Assembly: GCA_014647935.1 (NCBI GenBank) | Contig: BMQD01000017.1 | Location: 124,001-188,000, forward strand | Source of the DNA: Planomonospora parontospora | GTDB taxonomy: Bacteria; Actinomycetota; Actinomycetes; Streptosporangiales; Streptosporangiaceae | DNA length: 64,000 bases | Direction of reading: 5' to 3' | Shown here: positions 44,452 to 53,386 of the stretch, piece after piece | Numbering within the stretch: the first letter of the stretch is position 1 | How the letters are laid out: every line of letters starts with the position of its first letter | Made by a program: the position numbers and the translations under genes | The notes under the pieces: model-generated | The model's database searches: none | What the model was told of the DNA's origin: nothing | The model's input: the letters and a program-made list of their open reading frames with translations, nothing else

Positions 44452-45804
44452 TCACGGGTAGGTGCGGGCGTAGGCCTCGGCGATGCCCAGGACCTTCCTG
44501 ACGTACGACCACGAGTGGTTGTAGAACCAGACGGCCTTCTCCAGCTTCTTCCCGCCCTGGCCCGCGCCGTTGGCGCACAGGTAGTTGGCCGCGCCGGGGA
44601 CGGCGTCGTAGGGACTCCAGATGTCCCTGACGCCGTCGCCGTCGCCGTCCACGCCGTAGGCCTTCCAGGTGGCCGGCATGAACTGCATCGGACCCTGCGC
44701 ACCCGCCGAGGACGGGCCGTTGTTGCGCCCGTGCGAGCTCTCCACCTGGCCGATCGCGGCCAGCACGGTCCACGACAGGCCGGGGCAGACCTCCGCCGCC
44801 TTCCGGTACAGCTCCAGGTAGCTGCCGGGCCGCCCGACCGACGCCCGGCGCGCCGCCTGCGGCCGGGACGCCGTCTCCGTCCCGGTCCCCGTTCCCGTAC
44901 CGGTCCCGGTGCCGGCCTTCGCCCGCGCCGTACCGCCCGCACCGCCCGCGCCCAGCGGCACGACCTGCGAGCCCGCGCCCAGCAGCTTGCGCACCCCGGC
45001 GCCGAGCGCGTCCGTCGCCTTCGCCGGGCCGTGCACCAGCAGCGCCACACCGGGCAGCAGCCCCAGCCGCCGGCCGGTCTCCTGCCCCACCAGGCCGTCC
45101 ACGCCGGGCAGCCCGAAGCGGGCGGAGGCGGCGACCCGGAGCCGGGGCCCGCCGTCCACCTGGTAGTGCGAGCCGAGGACCAGTCCGAGCCGCCGGACCG
45201 CCGCGCCGTCGGCGACGAGCTCCCCCCTGGCCAGCGCGTCCCACACGCCCTGCTCGTCCGCCACCGCCTTCGGCGCCCAGGCGCGGAAGCGGGCGGGGTC
45301 CACCGCGAGCAGGTTCAGCCCGACCCCGGAGACCCGTACGGCGCCGCCGTCGAACGCGTCGACCTTGCGGACGTGCTCCAGTCCCGCGATGTCGTCCCTG
45401 GTCTGCTGGGGCAGGGTGGACCGGGAGATGACCAGCAGCCGGGGCGGGGTCGGGGCGGCGCCGGGCCCGTCGGCGTCCCCGGCCGTGCCGGTATCCCGGG
45501 TGCCCCCGGCCGCACCGGCGTCCCCGCTGTCCCCGCTGTCCCCGGCCGTGCTGGTGCCTCCGGTGGTGCGGACGGCCGGGGCGGAGGCGGTCGCCGCGGA
45601 GGCCCTCCGCGGCGAGAGCTCCCTCAGGTCGGAGACGCCGGCGCGGGCGGCGTCCGCCGTACCGGGCGCCGCCTCCGTAACCGCGGCCGGCCCGGCGGCC
45701 CCGACCGCCACCACCACCGCCCCCGCGGCGGCGGTCAGCGCGAGCGATCCGGCCAGGATCACCATGAACACCCGCGACCTGGGAAGACTCTGACGCTCGG
45801 TCAC
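44452..45804 (-). CDS. secreted lytic transglycosylase with uncharacterised middle domain
   Basis: This 450-residue protein has an N-terminal signal or anchor (VFMVILAGSLALTAAAGAVV) and an Ala/Gly/Thr-rich linker. A middle domain of about 170 residues follows (RLLVISRSTLPQQTRDDIAG through LLGAGSQVVPLG) and resembles the extracytoplasmic part of some permease proteins; I cannot name it. The C-terminal SLT domain is clear: CPGLSWTVLAAIGQVESSHG with the catalytic Glu in QVES, SSAGAQGPMQFMPATWKAYG and DIWSPYDAVPGAANYLCANG. It should cleave peptidoglycan. GTG with GAGG five bases upstream is used; ATG at 45840 is an alternative. Confidence 0.85.
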   Translation of the reverse strand: MTERQSLPRSRVFMVILAGSLALTAAAGAVVVAVGAAGPAAVTEAAPGTADAARAGVSDLRELSPRRASAATASAPAVRTTGGTSTAGDSGDSGDAGAAGGTRDTGTAGDADGPGAAPTPPRLLVISRSTLPQQTRDDIAGLEHVRKVDAFDGGAVRVSGVGLNLLAVDPARFRAWAPKAVADEQGVWDALARGELVADGAAVRRLGLVLGSHYQVDGGPRLRVAASARFGLPGVDGLVGQETGRRLGLLPGVALLVHGPAKATDALGAGVRKLLGAGSQVVPLGAGGAGGTARAKAGTGTGTGTGTGTETASRPQAARRASVGRPGSYLELYRKAAEVCPGLSWTVLAAIGQVESSHGRNNGPSSAGAQGPMQFMPATWKAYGVDGDGDGVRDIWSPYDAVPGAANYLCANGAGQGGKKLEKAVWFYNHSWSYVRKVLGIAEAYARTYP

Positions 45805-45921
45805 GTTTGCCTCAGCGGGCCGTACAGCACACCGTTGCATGGAAAATCACTTGCCGGGCTGCCGTTTGGTGCGAAATCGTCAGTGCGATCCACGCCTGGG
45901 GCGTGCGGAAGGGGAAAATCG

Positions 45922-47118
45922 GTGGTCGGGCCGTACCGGGAGCTGTTCAGCACGCCCGGAGTCAAGGGTTTCGTGATCTCGGGCTTCGTCGGGCGGATGC
46001 CGATGTCGATGCTGGGACTGGGCATCATCGTGCTCGTCGAGACCCTGACGGGGTCGTACGGCATGGCGGGCGCGGTCGCAGCCACCGTCAGCGTCTCCTA
46101 TGCCGTCGCCGCGCCCTTCTCCGGGCGCCTGGTGGACAAGTTCGGTCAGGCCAGGGTAATCGTCCCGCTGACCTTCGCGCACGGGAGCGCGCTGATCGCG
46201 CTGATGCTCTGCGCGCAGGCCGGGGCGCCCGCCTGGACGCTGTTCGCCTCGGGCCTGGTGGCGGGCGCGACGGCGGTCTCCCTCGGCGCGCTGGTGCGCG
46301 CCCGCTGGGCCCACGTGCTGAGCGGGTCGGACCGGTTGCACACCGCGTTCTCGTTCGAGTCGGTCGCCGACGAGGTCATCTTCGTCGCCGGCCCGGCGCT
46401 CGCCACCTCTCTGGCGACCATGGTCAATCCCTACGTCGGCCTGATCGTGGTGGTGGTCTGCGCACTCGTCGGCACCTTCGCCTTCGCCCTGCAGCGCGGC
46501 TCCGAGCCGCCGGCCCTCCGGGGCGGGACGCACTCCGGCACCCCCATCACGATCCCCGGGGTCGCCCTGCTGTCGTGCGTCTTCCTCGGCATGGGCGCGG
46601 TCTTCGGCTCGGTGGACCTGATCACGGTGGCGTTCGCCGAGGAGCGCGGCGTCCCGGTCGCCGGCGGGCTGCTGCTGTCCGCGCTCGCGGCCGGGAGCCT
46701 GGTGTCCGGCCTCTGGTACGGCGCGCGGCCCTGGAAGCTCTCCCTGCGCACCCGGTTCGTCCGGGCGCTGGGCACGTTCGCCGCCGGGCTCACCCCCGTC
46801 TTCCTGGTCGGCGACCTGCGGGTGATGGCCGTGGCGCTGTTCGTCGCCGGCCTCTCGATCTCCCCCACGATCATCACCGGCTACGCGCTGATCGAACGGC
46901 TGGTCCCGGCCCACCTGCTGACCGAGGGCATGTCCTGGCTCTCCACCGCGATCGGGTTCGGCGTGGCGCTCGGCGCGTGGGCCGCGGGACGGCTCACCGA
47001 CCTGTTCGGCGCGTCCAACGCCTACGCCTTCCCCTTCCTCTGCGCCCTGCTGGCCGCGGCCGTCGGCGTCGCGGGCTCGACGTGGCTGCGGCCCTCTGTT
47101 GCGGAGCAGAAATCATGA
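45922..47118 (+). CDS. MFS transporter
   Basis: This 398-residue major-facilitator transporter has about twelve membrane segments. The N-terminus is VGPYRELFSTPGVKGFVISG; the loop motif after helix 2 is GRLVDKFGQARVIVPLTFA and a second half motif TEGMSWLSTAIGFGVALGA lies near the end. It resembles small-drug or unknown-substrate MFS exporters of actinomycetes. The GTG start follows AGGGGA at six bases. It is divergent from the lytic transglycosylase and 15 bases upstream of the arabinonolactone oxidase gene, so the two may be co-transcribed. Confidence 0.85.
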   Translation: MVGPYRELFSTPGVKGFVISGFVGRMPMSMLGLGIIVLVETLTGSYGMAGAVAATVSVSYAVAAPFSGRLVDKFGQARVIVPLTFAHGSALIALMLCAQAGAPAWTLFASGLVAGATAVSLGALVRARWAHVLSGSDRLHTAFSFESVADEVIFVAGPALATSLATMVNPYVGLIVVVVCALVGTFAFALQRGSEPPALRGGTHSGTPITIPGVALLSCVFLGMGAVFGSVDLITVAFAEERGVPVAGGLLLSALAAGSLVSGLWYGARPWKLSLRTRFVRALGTFAAGLTPVFLVGDLRVMAVALFVAGLSISPTIITGYALIERLVPAHLLTEGMSWLSTAIGFGVALGAWAAGRLTDLFGASNAYAFPFLCALLAAAVGVAGSTWLRPSVAEQKS

Positions 47119-47133
47119 GTATCGTTCACATTT

Positions 47134-48435
47134 ATGCACGAGTTCCGTAACTGGGCGGGCAACCAGTCCGTCGTGCCCGCCGAGGTCCGCACCCCCTCCT
47201 CGGTCGAGGAGGTGGTGCGGGCCGTACGGGACGCCGCGGCGTCGGGGCGGCGGGTGCGCATGACGGGGACCGGGCACTCGTTCACCGGCGTGGCCCTCAC
47301 CGACGGCCTGCTGCTCCGCCCCGACGGGCTGACCGGGATCCTGCAGGCGGGCGACGGCCGGGTGACCGCCGCAGCGGGCACCCCGCTGCGGGTCCTCAAC
47401 GAGGAACTCCACCGCATGGGCCTGGCGCTGGCCAACATGGGCGACATCACCGCCCAGACGCTGGCCGGGGCGATCCAGACCGGCACCCACGGCACCGGCC
47501 GCGACGTCGGCGGCCTGGCCGACCAGGTGCTCGCGCTGGAGATGGTGCTCGCCGGCGGCGAGGTCGTCACGGTCCGGGCGGACGCCGCCGAGCAGGCGGA
47601 GCGGGACCTGTTCGACGCCGCACGGGTGGGCCTGGGCGCGCTCGGCGTGCTGACCGCCGTGACCTTCCGGGTGGAGCCGTCGTTCCTGCTGCGCAGCACC
47701 CGGCGGCCGATGGCGCTGAGCGAGATCCTCGGCTCCCTCGACGCCCTCACCTCCGGCAACGAGCACCTGGACTTCTTCTGGCTGCCGCACACCGACACCT
47801 GCCTCACCAAGCGCAACAACCGCAGCGCCGGTCCGGCCGACCCGCCGGGCGCCTTCAAGCGCTGGCTGGACGACACGTTCCTGGAGAACACGCTGTTCGG
47901 CGCGCTCTGCCGGATCGGCGCCCGCCTCCCCGGCGCGATCCCCCGGATCAACGCGCTCTCGGCGGCGGCGTTGTCGGCCTCCACCTGCACCGACACCGCC
48001 TACAAGGTCTTCACGAGCGTGCGGGAGGTGCGGTTCCTGGAGATGGAGTACGCCATTCCGCGCGAGCACCTGGGCCAGGCGCTGCGCGAGACCCGCGACC
48101 TGATCGAGCTGCGCGACTGGAAGATCGGCTTCCCCGTCGAGGTGCGGGTCACCCCGGCCTCCGACGCGTGGCTGTCCACCGCCTACGGCAGGGACACCGC
48201 CTACCTCGCCTGCCACATCTACCGGCCCACGCCGCACCCCGAGTACTTCGAGGGCGTCGAGGAGATCATGACGCGGCTCGGCGGGCGCCCCCACTGGGGG
48301 AAGCTGCACACCCGCGACGCCGCCTACCTGGGCACCGTCTACCCGCGGTTCGCCGACTTCCTGGCGCTGCGGGACCGCCTGGATCCGGAGCGGCTGTTCG
48401 CCAACGACTATCTGGACGGGGTCCTGGGCCCCTGA
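47134..48435 (+). CDS. D-arabinono-1,4-lactone oxidase-like FAD enzyme
   Basis: This 433-residue VAO-type flavoprotein has an N-terminal FAD-binding domain, with GRRVRMTGTGHSFTGVALTD, LANMGDITAQTLAGAIQTGTHGTG and LGALGVLTAVTFRV. The C-terminal substrate domain has SNEHLDFFW-like residues (SGNEHLDFFWLPHTD) and ends with the family HWGK motif in GGRPHWGKLHTRD, then DRLDPERLFANDYLD. Members oxidise aldonolactones (ascorbate-like pathways) or sugar alcohols; the substrate here is unclear. ATG begins MHEFRNWAGNQ. Confidence 0.9.
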   Translation: MHEFRNWAGNQSVVPAEVRTPSSVEEVVRAVRDAAASGRRVRMTGTGHSFTGVALTDGLLLRPDGLTGILQAGDGRVTAAAGTPLRVLNEELHRMGLALANMGDITAQTLAGAIQTGTHGTGRDVGGLADQVLALEMVLAGGEVVTVRADAAEQAERDLFDAARVGLGALGVLTAVTFRVEPSFLLRSTRRPMALSEILGSLDALTSGNEHLDFFWLPHTDTCLTKRNNRSAGPADPPGAFKRWLDDTFLENTLFGALCRIGARLPGAIPRINALSAAALSASTCTDTAYKVFTSVREVRFLEMEYAIPREHLGQALRETRDLIELRDWKIGFPVEVRVTPASDAWLSTAYGRDTAYLACHIYRPTPHPEYFEGVEEIMTRLGGRPHWGKLHTRDAAYLGTVYPRFADFLALRDRLDPERLFANDYLDGVLGP

Positions 48436-49116
48436 GCGGCGCCCGCCCGGCCCGGGCCGCAAGGGCGCGCCCAAGGGTCCGCCAAGGAACGGCGCGCCCG
48501 CGTGTCCGCGCGGGCCCCCCGCTCTCCTCCGCGGGCACACTGCGCAGTGTCCCGCGCCGCTCTACCCCGAGGAGCCCTGGAGATGACCTTCCTCCGCCGT
48601 CCCGGCCAGGCACGTCCCGCCGCCCCCGCCTCCGCCCCGGCGGTCCCCGCCGTGCCGGCGGCCGCCCCCGCGCAGGACGCGGCGGAGGACGCGGCGGAGG
48701 ACGACAGGACACGGGACGCGGCACAGGGCGCGGCGGGCCGGGACGGGGCACAGCAGGCGGCGGGCCGCAACGGGGAGGACGCGGCGGGCGCGGCCGCCCC
48801 GCCGGCCGAGCCTCCCGTACCGTCTCCCCCGTCTTCCCGGCCCTCCCCGCCCCAAGCGCTTCCCGGCTCTTGTGCGAAGTCCGCGACGGGGCCGGAGATT
48901 ATTGGGAAGAATCCGTCGGGGACCCGAATCCACTGCTCCGCACGAATGTCCTTCAATCGGACGAATAGAGCAAATGTGACTGGCGTCACATCGATGCGAG
49001 CCCTCTCCGGCAAGGCTATGTTCGGACATGCCGGGTACGGTGCTGGCAGGCAACCGGCACACGCGAGACACTCAAGGGTCCGGGGGAAGATTGAGCACGA
49101 CGACGAAGGGACTCGC
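48436..49116. other. 680-base stretch before sepH with a coding-like but unassigned block
   Basis: From 48582 (ATG, GAGGAG upstream) to about 48870 the plus strand shows a GC-rich third-position pattern and reads MTFLRRPGQARPAAP then an Ala/Pro/Asp-rich string. It has no stop before sepH and runs into it in frame, while the DNA from about 48890 is AT-richer and promoter-like. The block could be a decayed or very low-complexity gene; I do not annotate a product. The right part holds the sepH promoter with a CRP-like box. Confidence 0.5.
48975..48990. promoter_or_regulatory. CRP-type palindrome upstream of sepH
   Basis: TGTGACTGGCGTCACA matches TGTGA-N6-TCACA exactly, the consensus of CRP/Crp-family regulators that act in actinomycetes on development and metabolism. 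It lies 127-142 bases before the sepH ATG; a TATGTT hexamer near 49016 could be the -10 element. Confidence 0.55.
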
Positions 49117-50760
49117 ATGCAGGAGCTCCGACTCGTCGCGGTGAGTGAGGACGGGACCTATCTCGTGCTGGCAACGGCCGGCCGGGGCACCCGGTTCACG
49201 CTGCCCGTCGACGACCGGCTCCGTGCTGCCGTCCGCGGCAACTTCTCCCGTCTCGGCCAGTACGAGATCGAAGTGGAGAGCCCGTTGCGCCCCAAGGAGA
49301 TCCAGGCCCGGATCCGCGCCGGCGAGACCGCCGAGGAGATCGCCGCCACCGCGGGCATCCCCGTCGAGCGGGTGCGGTGGTTCGAAGGGCCCGTGCTCCA
49401 GGAGCGCGAGTACATGGCCCAGCAGGCGCAGCGCTGCACCGTGCGGCTGCCCGACGCCACCGCGCCCGGCCCCACCCTGGGCGAGCTGGTCACCGAGCGG
49501 CTGACCCGGCGCGGCGTGCCCGCCGACGAGATCGACTGGGACTCCGCCAAGCGGGAGGACAACCTCTGGCGGATCAAGCTCGGTTTCGTGTGGAACGGAC
49601 ACACGCGCCACGCCGAGTGGCTCTTCGATCCGCGCCGGCGCCACATCACCCCGCACGACGACGAGGCCATGCGCCTGTCCGCCGGCGAGTACGTCGAGCC
49701 GGCCGAGGACACCACGGTCACGCCGTTCGTGCCCCGCGTCGTGAGCAAGCTCGCCCCGGTCCCCCCGCTGGTCCCGGAGTCGCTGAGCCAGCCGCCCGTG
49801 TCGTTCCCCTCCGTGCTGCGCCAGGAGCCGCCGGCCGTCTCCCCGCTCACCCGGCCCCCCGCCGAGTCCGAGCTGGAGCCGCCCCAGGACGAACCCGAGT
49901 TCCCGCCGGTCGCCGCCGATCCGCCCGCCGAGCCCGCAGCGGCGGCCGCACCGCCCGTGGCGTACGAGCGTCCGCCGATGCCCCCGCTCCCGGAGGGCTT
50001 CGAGGCCCCGCCCATGCTCTCGGTGCCGCCGCTGCGCGCTCCGGACCCGGCCGCCTCCGAGCCCGTCGCGCCGCCCGCTCTCCCCGCCGTGCTCCGGGAG
50101 GCCGCCGCAACGGCCTCCGGGGCCTTCCCCGCCGTACGGACGCCGGCCGAGCCGGTCGCGGTGACCGGGGAGACCGGCCCGGCCGAGCTCCCGCCCGGAC
50201 CGGCCGCCGAGGTCGCCGGCCCCGGCGAACGCGCCCCCTCCGTCGTGTCCGGGACGCTCGCCTCCGAGCCCGTCTCATCCGAGCCGGTCGCGCCCGCCGA
50301 GCGCACCGCCGACGCCGAACCCGCAGCGCCGGAGCGGGACGCCGGCGACGAGCCGGTGAAGGCGGACCTCCCCGTCGCCCCCGCCGCGGCGGGGGAAGCG
50401 CTTCCGGGAGCCTCCTCCGCCGCCGAGGCCTCGGAGGAGGGCACAGAGGAGGACACGGAGGAGGTCGGGACGGCCGAGCCTCCGATCGCCGTGCCCGCCG
50501 CCCGGGTCAGCGCGGACCGGCCGCGCGGGAGGGTTCCGGTGGCCCCGGTCAAGGAGCCCGTCCGGGAGGACGCGGCGCAGCCGGTCGAGACCGCGAAGCC
50601 CCCGGTGGAGAAGGCCGCGGACAAGCCTCCGGCCGACAAGCCCGCCGAGCCGCCCAAGCCCGCTCCGGCACCGGCCCGTCCGGCCAAGCGCGGCCGGGGG
50701 CGGCGGGCGTCCGTGCCGACCTGGGACGAGATCATGTTCGGCGCCCGCCGCCCCGACTGA
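49117..50760 (+). CDS. sepH: septation protein SepH (DUF3071)
   Basis: SepH stimulates FtsZ assembly at division septa in actinobacteria. The 547-residue protein has the conserved N-terminal DUF3071 domain (residues 1-190): MQELRLVAVSEDGTYLVLAT, LRPKEIQARIRAGETAEEIA (a helix-turn-helix-like segment), WFEGPVLQEREYMAQQAQR and WRIKLGFVWNGHTRHAEWLF. The middle (about 200-500) is a long disordered Pro/Glu/Ala/Ser-rich linker. The C-terminus ends with the conserved basic motif RGRRASVPTWDEIMFG. ATG is chosen because the SepH family starts there; the frame is open for another 200 codons upstream. GAAGGGA lies five bases before ATG. Confidence 0.95.
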   Translation: MQELRLVAVSEDGTYLVLATAGRGTRFTLPVDDRLRAAVRGNFSRLGQYEIEVESPLRPKEIQARIRAGETAEEIAATAGIPVERVRWFEGPVLQEREYMAQQAQRCTVRLPDATAPGPTLGELVTERLTRRGVPADEIDWDSAKREDNLWRIKLGFVWNGHTRHAEWLFDPRRRHITPHDDEAMRLSAGEYVEPAEDTTVTPFVPRVVSKLAPVPPLVPESLSQPPVSFPSVLRQEPPAVSPLTRPPAESELEPPQDEPEFPPVAADPPAEPAAAAAPPVAYERPPMPPLPEGFEAPPMLSVPPLRAPDPAASEPVAPPALPAVLREAAATASGAFPAVRTPAEPVAVTGETGPAELPPGPAAEVAGPGERAPSVVSGTLASEPVSSEPVAPAERTADAEPAAPERDAGDEPVKADLPVAPAAAGEALPGASSAAEASEEGTEEDTEEVGTAEPPIAVPAARVSADRPRGRVPVAPVKEPVREDAAQPVETAKPPVEKAADKPPADKPAEPPKPAPAPARPAKRGRGRRASVPTWDEIMFGARRPD

Positions 50761-50768
50761 CCGGGGAA

Positions 50769-50847
50769 CCGCCCGGCGCGCCGGAGGCCTCCGGGGAGAC
50801 CCGGGGACGATCCGGTGATCTCGGGGGCGCAGGAACGCGCCGGGCGG
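50769..50847. terminator. inverted repeat between sepH and the PH-domain operon
   Basis: CCGCCCGGCGCG (50769-50780) is a perfect reverse complement of CGCGCCGGGCGG (50836-50847). Inside is the palindrome CCGGAGGCCTCCGG (50781-50794). The two convergent transcription units end on either side. Confidence 0.45.
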
Positions 50848-50886
50848 GGACGGACCAGGCGGGGACGGAGCCCCGGGTGACAGGCC

Positions 50887-52578
50887 TCAGTCCGAGACGA
50901 CGAACGGCGCGAGCCAGTCGGGCGTCACTTCGGAGACGAAGGCGACGCCTTCCTCCTCCCCGACGTCCAGCGCCGCGTACCCCCCGCTCCCCGCTCCGAC
51001 TCCGGCGACCACGGTCAGCAGGCCGGCTCTGCGCTGGAACCAGGTCTGGCTGAGCGTCCAGCCGACGACGGCCCGCCGTTCCACCACGGCCTGCGAGCGC
51101 CGCAGCGATCCCGACCGCACCGACAGGCGGGAACCGTCGTAGGCGTGCCCGAGCGAGCGGTAGCGGTCGAGGCCGAGCGGGACACCGAGCAGCGCGAGCG
51201 CCAGCGCCGCCGCCACCGATCCCCACCAGGGACCGGACCAGGCCAGAGCGGCAGCCAGGGCGCACGCCGCGACCACCAGCCACGGGAAGACGGCCCGGAA
51301 CAGCCTGCGCCGGCGCGCCGCCGGGGGATGCGCCCGCAGGGCGGTCGTGATCGGGCCGACCCCCTCCCCCACCACGTCCAGCGCGACCGCCCGGGGCACC
51401 ACGGGCAGGAGCTGACCGCGGGTCTGCGAGTCCCCCAGCCCGGTCACGATGGCCCACGCCCTGGCCATCCCCGTCCTGCGCTCGACCAGTCCCTCGACCA
51501 GCTCGAACCCGCGCACCCTGCGCCGTTCCAGCGACACGCTCCGGCGGGTGAGCAGGCCCCGCTCCGCGATGAGGTAGCCGTCCCGGGCGCGCAGGGTGAA
51601 GTCCCAGTTGAACACGGCGTACATCACCACGCCGATGACCGGGGTGATCAGCACCAGCAGCACCACGGCGGCGATCAGCAGGGGACGGTGCCCCCACAGC
51701 CACTCCACGGCGCTCCACATGACCCGCCGGTCGACGCCGAGCTCCCCTCCCCACTGGAACGCGGCGCCCACGGCGCCGGCCAGCAGCGCGAAGGGGGTGA
51801 GCAGATAGGCCCCGGAGAGGGGACCGTAGGCGAGCCACCTGCGCGGCACCACCAGGAAGATCCGCTCCGGAGTCGTCTCGCCGACCTCGTGGCGGAGCGA
51901 GGAGGAGGCCTCGGAGCCCGTCGCCGGGAAGCCGCGGAGGGCTTCGCCGCCCGCCTCCGCACCGCCGGGTCCCGTCTCGGTGGGGTCCGGGGACCCGGCG
52001 CCCGCGGGTGCGGTCCCGGCGCGCCGCGCCAGGCGGGCCCGGGCGTGCCAGAGCAGTACGGCCTTGAGCCGTTCCGCCTCGGCCTCGGTCACCCCGTCGA
52101 GCTCCCCCTCCTGCTTCTCGTCGCCGCCCGCCCCGGTGTCGATCCGGAGGACGGCGATGCCGAGCAGGCGGTGCAGCGGCGGGTGGCTGACGTCGACGCC
52201 GCGGATCCGCTCCAGCGGGACCGTCCGTACCGATCGGCTGACCAGGGCCCGGGTGAGCTCCAACCGGTCGCCGACGACCTGGTAGGTGAAGGTCGCCCAG
52301 CGGACGGCGGAGTAGACGACCGAGCCGACGACGCCGAGCGCCGCCCAGGCGAACGAGCCCGGCGAGAACCCGCCGAGGAACAGGACGCCGATCAGGGGCA
52401 GGAGGAGCGAGGGCAGCATCCGGATCGGATCGGTCAGCAGCACCTTCGGGCTCAGCCGCAGCGCCCGGGTGACCGGCGGCGGCCCTCCGGGGCCGGACGG
52501 GCCGGGATCCGCGGGCCCGTGACCGGGGAGCCATGCCTCCGGAGGCCCGGAGTCCGGCAGGGGCGGGGGTCCGGTCAC
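50887..52578 (-). CDS. large bacterial PH-domain (bPH2, YdbT-like) membrane protein
   Basis: This 563-residue membrane protein has four hydrophobic segments in pairs and three bacterial PH-like (bPH2) domains: YQVVGDRLELTRALVSRSVR near residue 75, a DFTLRARDGYLIAERGLLTR region near 325, and YDGSRLSVRSGSLRRSQAVV near 480. The partner YdbS-like gene overlaps it by four bases. This YdbS-YdbT pair is widespread in Gram-positives; B. subtilis YdbST affects resistance to some bacteriocins, and the mechanism is unclear. GTG or ATG start is set by the overlap and by a Pro/Gly-rich N-terminus. Confidence 0.85.
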   Translation of the reverse strand: MTGPPPLPDSGPPEAWLPGHGPADPGPSGPGGPPPVTRALRLSPKVLLTDPIRMLPSLLLPLIGVLFLGGFSPGSFAWAALGVVGSVVYSAVRWATFTYQVVGDRLELTRALVSRSVRTVPLERIRGVDVSHPPLHRLLGIAVLRIDTGAGGDEKQEGELDGVTEAEAERLKAVLLWHARARLARRAGTAPAGAGSPDPTETGPGGAEAGGEALRGFPATGSEASSSLRHEVGETTPERIFLVVPRRWLAYGPLSGAYLLTPFALLAGAVGAAFQWGGELGVDRRVMWSAVEWLWGHRPLLIAAVVLLVLITPVIGVVMYAVFNWDFTLRARDGYLIAERGLLTRRSVSLERRRVRGFELVEGLVERRTGMARAWAIVTGLGDSQTRGQLLPVVPRAVALDVVGEGVGPITTALRAHPPAARRRRLFRAVFPWLVVAACALAAALAWSGPWWGSVAAALALALLGVPLGLDRYRSLGHAYDGSRLSVRSGSLRRSQAVVERRAVVGWTLSQTWFQRRAGLLTVVAGVGAGSGGYAALDVGEEEGVAFVSEVTPDWLAPFVVSD

Positions 52579-53183
52579 GTCGCGTCATCCCTCAGTTCCT
52601 CGGCCCTGCGGGCGAGTGCCTCCGCGAGCCCCGCGGCCACCCCGTAGTCGAGGCCCTTGATCGTGGACGACCCCGCGTGGGAGGCCGTACGGATCTCGAC
52701 CGTGGCCAGGCCGAGCAGGCGCTCGAACCAGCCCTGGGCCTTGTCCACCGTCTGGATCCGGCTGACCGGGACGAACACCCAGTCCCTGCTGAGCCATCCG
52801 GACCGCGCGTAGACCACGTCCCCGGTGAGCTCCCAGCGGTGCACCGCGTAGCGCCAGAGGGACTCCGTGACGGTCAGCGCCGCGAGGACGACCCCCACCG
52901 CCCACGGGAGCAACCCGATCTCGTCCACGATCCATCCGGGCAACCAGGTCCAGCGGGCGTCCCCGATCCAGCCCGCCAGGAGGACGGAGCCGGCGACCAG
53001 GAGCACCGTCCAGACGGCCCCCTCCATCAGCCACAACGCGATCGCCTTGCGGGAGACGCGGTTGGCGGGGTCACGCAGGGGGACGCGTCCGGGCCCCGGC
53101 GCCGGCCGGACCCGGCCTCCGGCCTGGTCCGGCGGCTCCGTCACGTTCGTGACGTCCCCGTTCGTATCGGTTTGGTCGCTCAC
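52575..53183 (-). CDS. bacterial PH-domain (YdbS-like) membrane protein
   Basis: This 202-residue protein has a Thr/Asp-rich N-terminus and two membrane segments (GAVWTVLLVAGSVLLAGWIG and LLPWAVGVVLAALTVTESLW). One bPH2 domain follows, VHRWELTGDVVYARSGWLSR and PVSRIQTVDKAQGWFERLLG. It is the small partner of the large PH-domain protein in the overlapping pair. Confidence 0.85.
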   Translation of the reverse strand: MSDQTDTNGDVTNVTEPPDQAGGRVRPAPGPGRVPLRDPANRVSRKAIALWLMEGAVWTVLLVAGSVLLAGWIGDARWTWLPGWIVDEIGLLPWAVGVVLAALTVTESLWRYAVHRWELTGDVVYARSGWLSRDWVFVPVSRIQTVDKAQGWFERLLGLATVEIRTASHAGSSTIKGLDYGVAAGLAEALARRAEELRDDAT

Positions 53184-53264
53184 AACGCCAGCCTAGACGG
53201 TCGCGTTCCGGCGACCGGAGCGCCGTACCGGCGCCCTCCCGGTGATCCCGCGGCGGGGTCCCCT

Positions 53265-53291
53265 CAGCGATCCGTCAGCGATCCGTCAGCG
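53265..53291. repeat. 11-base tandem repeat upstream of the ABC transporter
   Basis: CAGCGATCCGT occurs at 53265-53275 and 53276-53286, with a partial third copy (CAGCG) to 53291. It lies about 100 bases before the DrrA-type ATPase start and could be an operator or a slippage product. Confidence 0.7.
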
Positions 53292-53386
53292 CCGCCTCTC
53301 CCGTCGCCGGCGGCGTCGGCGCGGGCTCAGGAAAGTGTCAGTGGCGACCGGCACCCTGGGAGGGCACACGACGAAGGGAACCGATC

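Noticed and set aside
48408-49118. 236-codon minus-strand frame opposite the sepH upstream region
   Set aside because: Its N-terminus would start inside sepH, it has no RBS, and its composition (Ala/Ser/Cys/Pro runs) follows the shadow of the opposite strand.
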